6,309 nt of DNA from Candidatus Acidiferrales bacterium (GTDB lineage Bacteria; Acidobacteriota; Terriglobia; Acidoferrales; UBA7541): NCBI GenBank assembly GCA_030043155.1, contig JASHYE010000146.1, positions 1 through 6,309 of the forward strand, given 5' to 3'. Below are positions 5,363 to 6,309 of the stretch, piece by piece. Under the pieces are notes generated by a model. That model made no database searches and had not been told where the DNA came from. It was given only the letters and a program-made list of their open reading frames with translations. Both the position numbers and the translations under genes were made by a program. How positions within the stretch are numbered: the first letter of the stretch is position 1; every line of letters starts with the position of its first letter.

Positions 5363-5860
5363 TCAGAAGTTGAACACCAAGCCCAACGAAATACGGAAGT
5401 TGTTCTGCGCAGTACTGTTGAAACGGGAACGAATGTAGTCGACCTGAATCGGTCGGAAGGCCAAGAGGCTGGTGACGTGGATATCGACGCCTCCGCCAAA
5501 GCCCTCAGCAAGTGAGGTACCCGAAGTCCCGCCGCCGCCTACATGGGCTATGCCAACAAGCCCGTGGAGGAAAGGGGAGACTGTAGCCGGGAACCGCAAT
5601 TGCGGACCGAAGAGGAAAGAATGAAAGTTCGATCCAGAAACGCCGTTAATGGTACCGTAATCACCGCTTAAATCGGCAGTGACGCCAACGGCGCTCGCAA
5701 AATTGTCAGTGAGCGCCGCGTCCCACCCATTCAAGCTTGCGGTGCTGGGCGAACTATCCAAATGAAGGTACGAGTAGCCAGCATATAGGGTGTAATGCTG
5801 GGCGTGAGCGGCAACCGGAAGTAGTAGCAGAACCCCCAAGAAAAGGACGAATTTTCGCAC
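5363..5860 (-). CDS. Small outer-membrane beta-barrel protein (OmpA-like barrel)
   Basis: A 165-aa exported protein. The signal peptide MRKFVLFLGVLLLLPVAAHA (1-20) is followed by Q21, giving a mature chain of about 145 residues. The chain shows alternating aromatic/hydrophobic strands: YTLYAGYSYLHL (23-34), FASAVGVTADLSGDYG (54-69), FHSFLFGPQLRF (79-90), FLHGLVGIAHVGGG (97-110), FGGGVDIHVT (121-130), FRPIQVDYIRSRF (135-147) and a last strand ISLGLVFNF ending in Phe. This fits an eight-stranded barrel of the OMP_b-brl type common in Acidobacteriota, with no periplasmic domain. The start is GTG at 5858-5860, chosen because the signal peptide begins there and GGAGGAA lies 9 nt upstream. An in-frame ATG at 5917 would add 19 residues in front of the signal. 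The cellular role is unknown, possibly structural or surface-exposed. Confidence 0.82.
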   Translation of the reverse strand: MRKFVLFLGVLLLLPVAAHAQHYTLYAGYSYLHLDSSPSTASLNGWDAALTDNFASAVGVTADLSGDYGTINGVSGSNFHSFLFGPQLRFPATVSPFLHGLVGIAHVGGGGTSGTSLAEGFGGGVDIHVTSLLAFRPIQVDYIRSRFNSTAQNNFRISLGLVFNF

Positions 5861-5867
5861 CGGTATG

Positions 5868-5874
5868 TTCCTCC
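5868..5874 (-). promoter_or_regulatory. Ribosome binding site supporting the GTG start of the beta-barrel gene
   Basis: GGAGGAA on the minus strand lies 9 nt (counted from the GGAGG core) before the GTG at 5860. It supports the GTG over the upstream ATG at 5917, which would place the signal peptide 19 residues inside the protein. Confidence 0.65.
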
Positions 5875-6060
5875 AGAAGTTAGATTTCCCGCACGATAGA
5901 AAGAGCGTAGATCGCAACCCCTGAAATTAGATGATTGGGCCGAGCAAGCGGTTGGAGCTTCGGTGAGTTGGTTGCCCTTTTGTCAGAAGCGGGACTAAGA
6001 TTCATTTGCCCCATCGCGGCACTGGAAACCACGGGAAAACGGGTACAGAAACTGGGAAGC

Positions 6061-6066
6061 CAGGAG
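6061..6066 (+). promoter_or_regulatory. Ribosome binding site of the AsmA-family gene
   Basis: CAGGAG lies 7 nt before the ATG at 6074. An ATG at 6067 in another frame directly abuts it and opens only a non-homologous frame, so 6074 is the start. Confidence 0.65.
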
Positions 6067-6073
6067 ATGCATC

Positions 6074-6309
6074 ATGTCACGACTCAAAAAGCCAGTGGCG
6101 ATCGTGGCGATCATTATCGTGGTCATTGTGCTCGTCCTGATTATCACACCATTTTTCATTAACGCTGATCAATTTCGGCCCGAAATCGAAGCGGAGCTCA
6201 GCCAAAAATTAGGACGCAAAGTGCAGCTTGGACACATCAGCTTGTCGCTTTTTTCCGGCAGCTTGTCCGCGGACCAGATTTCTATCTCCGACGATCCAGC
6301 ATACAGCGC
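6074..6309 (+). CDS. AsmA-family envelope protein, N-terminal fragment (3' end outside window)
   Basis: Seventy-eight codons of a gene running off the right edge. After a short basic N-terminus (MSRLKKP) comes one transmembrane helix (about residues 8-29, very rich in Ile and Val), then INADQFRPEIEAELSQKLGR (29-48) and VQLGHISLSLFSGSLSADQISISDDPAYS (50-78). This matches the AsmA N-terminal pattern, in which a membrane anchor leads into a periplasmic domain of repeated beta-strands with the GR-x-V and LSLFSG features. AsmA-like proteins (AsmA, TamB and YhdP group) span the periplasm and are linked to phospholipid transport and outer-membrane homeostasis. The rest of the protein is not visible, so the subfamily cannot be named. 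Confidence 0.85.
   Translation, partial: MSRLKKPVAIVAIIIVVIVLVLIITPFFINADQFRPEIEAELSQKLGRKVQLGHISLSLFSGSLSADQISISDDPAYS

Larger units (their letters stand above)
5861..6073. other. Divergent regulatory region between beta-barrel and AsmA genes
   Basis: This is 213 bp between a minus-strand gene and a plus-strand gene. It must hold the beta-barrel promoter and probably the AsmA promoter. A TTGTCA (5978-5983, five of six matches to TTGACA) is present on the plus strand, but no good -10 lies at the right distance. No gene or repeat is evident. Confidence 0.4.

Noticed and set aside
5935..6162. A plus-strand open frame overlapping the AsmA start
   Set aside because: It crosses the AsmA ribosome binding site and start in another frame; the AsmA frame has the membrane helix and family motifs.
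4217..6179. A 14-base sequence, TGATCAATTTCGGC, present at 4217-4230 and 6166-6179
   Set aside because: Both copies encode a DQFR peptide in unrelated genes; with only two copies and no flanking similarity this is taken as coincidence.

Overview
The window looks like a chromosomal segment of an Acidobacteriota (Terriglobia/Acidobacteriia-like) bacterium. The main pointers are a VWFA-related protein of the type that is greatly expanded in this phylum, a small acidobacterial-style outer-membrane beta-barrel protein, a DinB-like DUF1572 protein, an OprB-type sugar porin beside a GH35 beta-galactosidase, and moderate GC content. Taxonomy is inferred from gene content only.

Layout, left to right. 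(1) Positions 1-238 hold the 3' end of a GH35 beta-galactosidase on the plus strand. After a 178-bp gap comes an OprB-like carbohydrate porin (417-1883, +). Together they suggest carbohydrate uptake and hydrolysis. (2) A VWFA-related secreted protein (1934-3067, -) converges on the porin. (3) A 157-bp divergent promoter region (3068-3224) separates it from a long-form LOG-family protein (3225-4076, +). That gene is followed by a possible 31-codon ORF that overlaps its stop codon, and then by a DUF1572/DinB-like protein with a complete three-His site (4185-4733, +). (4) A 35-bp convergent junction folds into nested inverted repeats and ends a 104-aa putative zinc-ribbon protein (4769-5083, -). 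(5) Upstream of that gene is about 280 bp of non-coding DNA with a GAAC-N4-GTTC palindrome, which has the form of a Gram-positive LexA box. (6) A GTG-started outer-membrane beta-barrel gene (5363-5860, -) and the start of an AsmA-family envelope protein (6074 to the edge, +) diverge from a shared upstream region.

Four of the seven substantial genes encode envelope or exported proteins (porin, VWFA, beta-barrel, AsmA). I see no tRNA, rRNA, CRISPR array, transposase or phage genes. No clear multi-gene novel system is visible. The points most worth checking are the VWFA protein with a degraded metal site, the unrecognised zinc-ribbon gene with its LexA-like palindrome, the nested hairpin at the convergent stops, and the insertion in the LOG protein.
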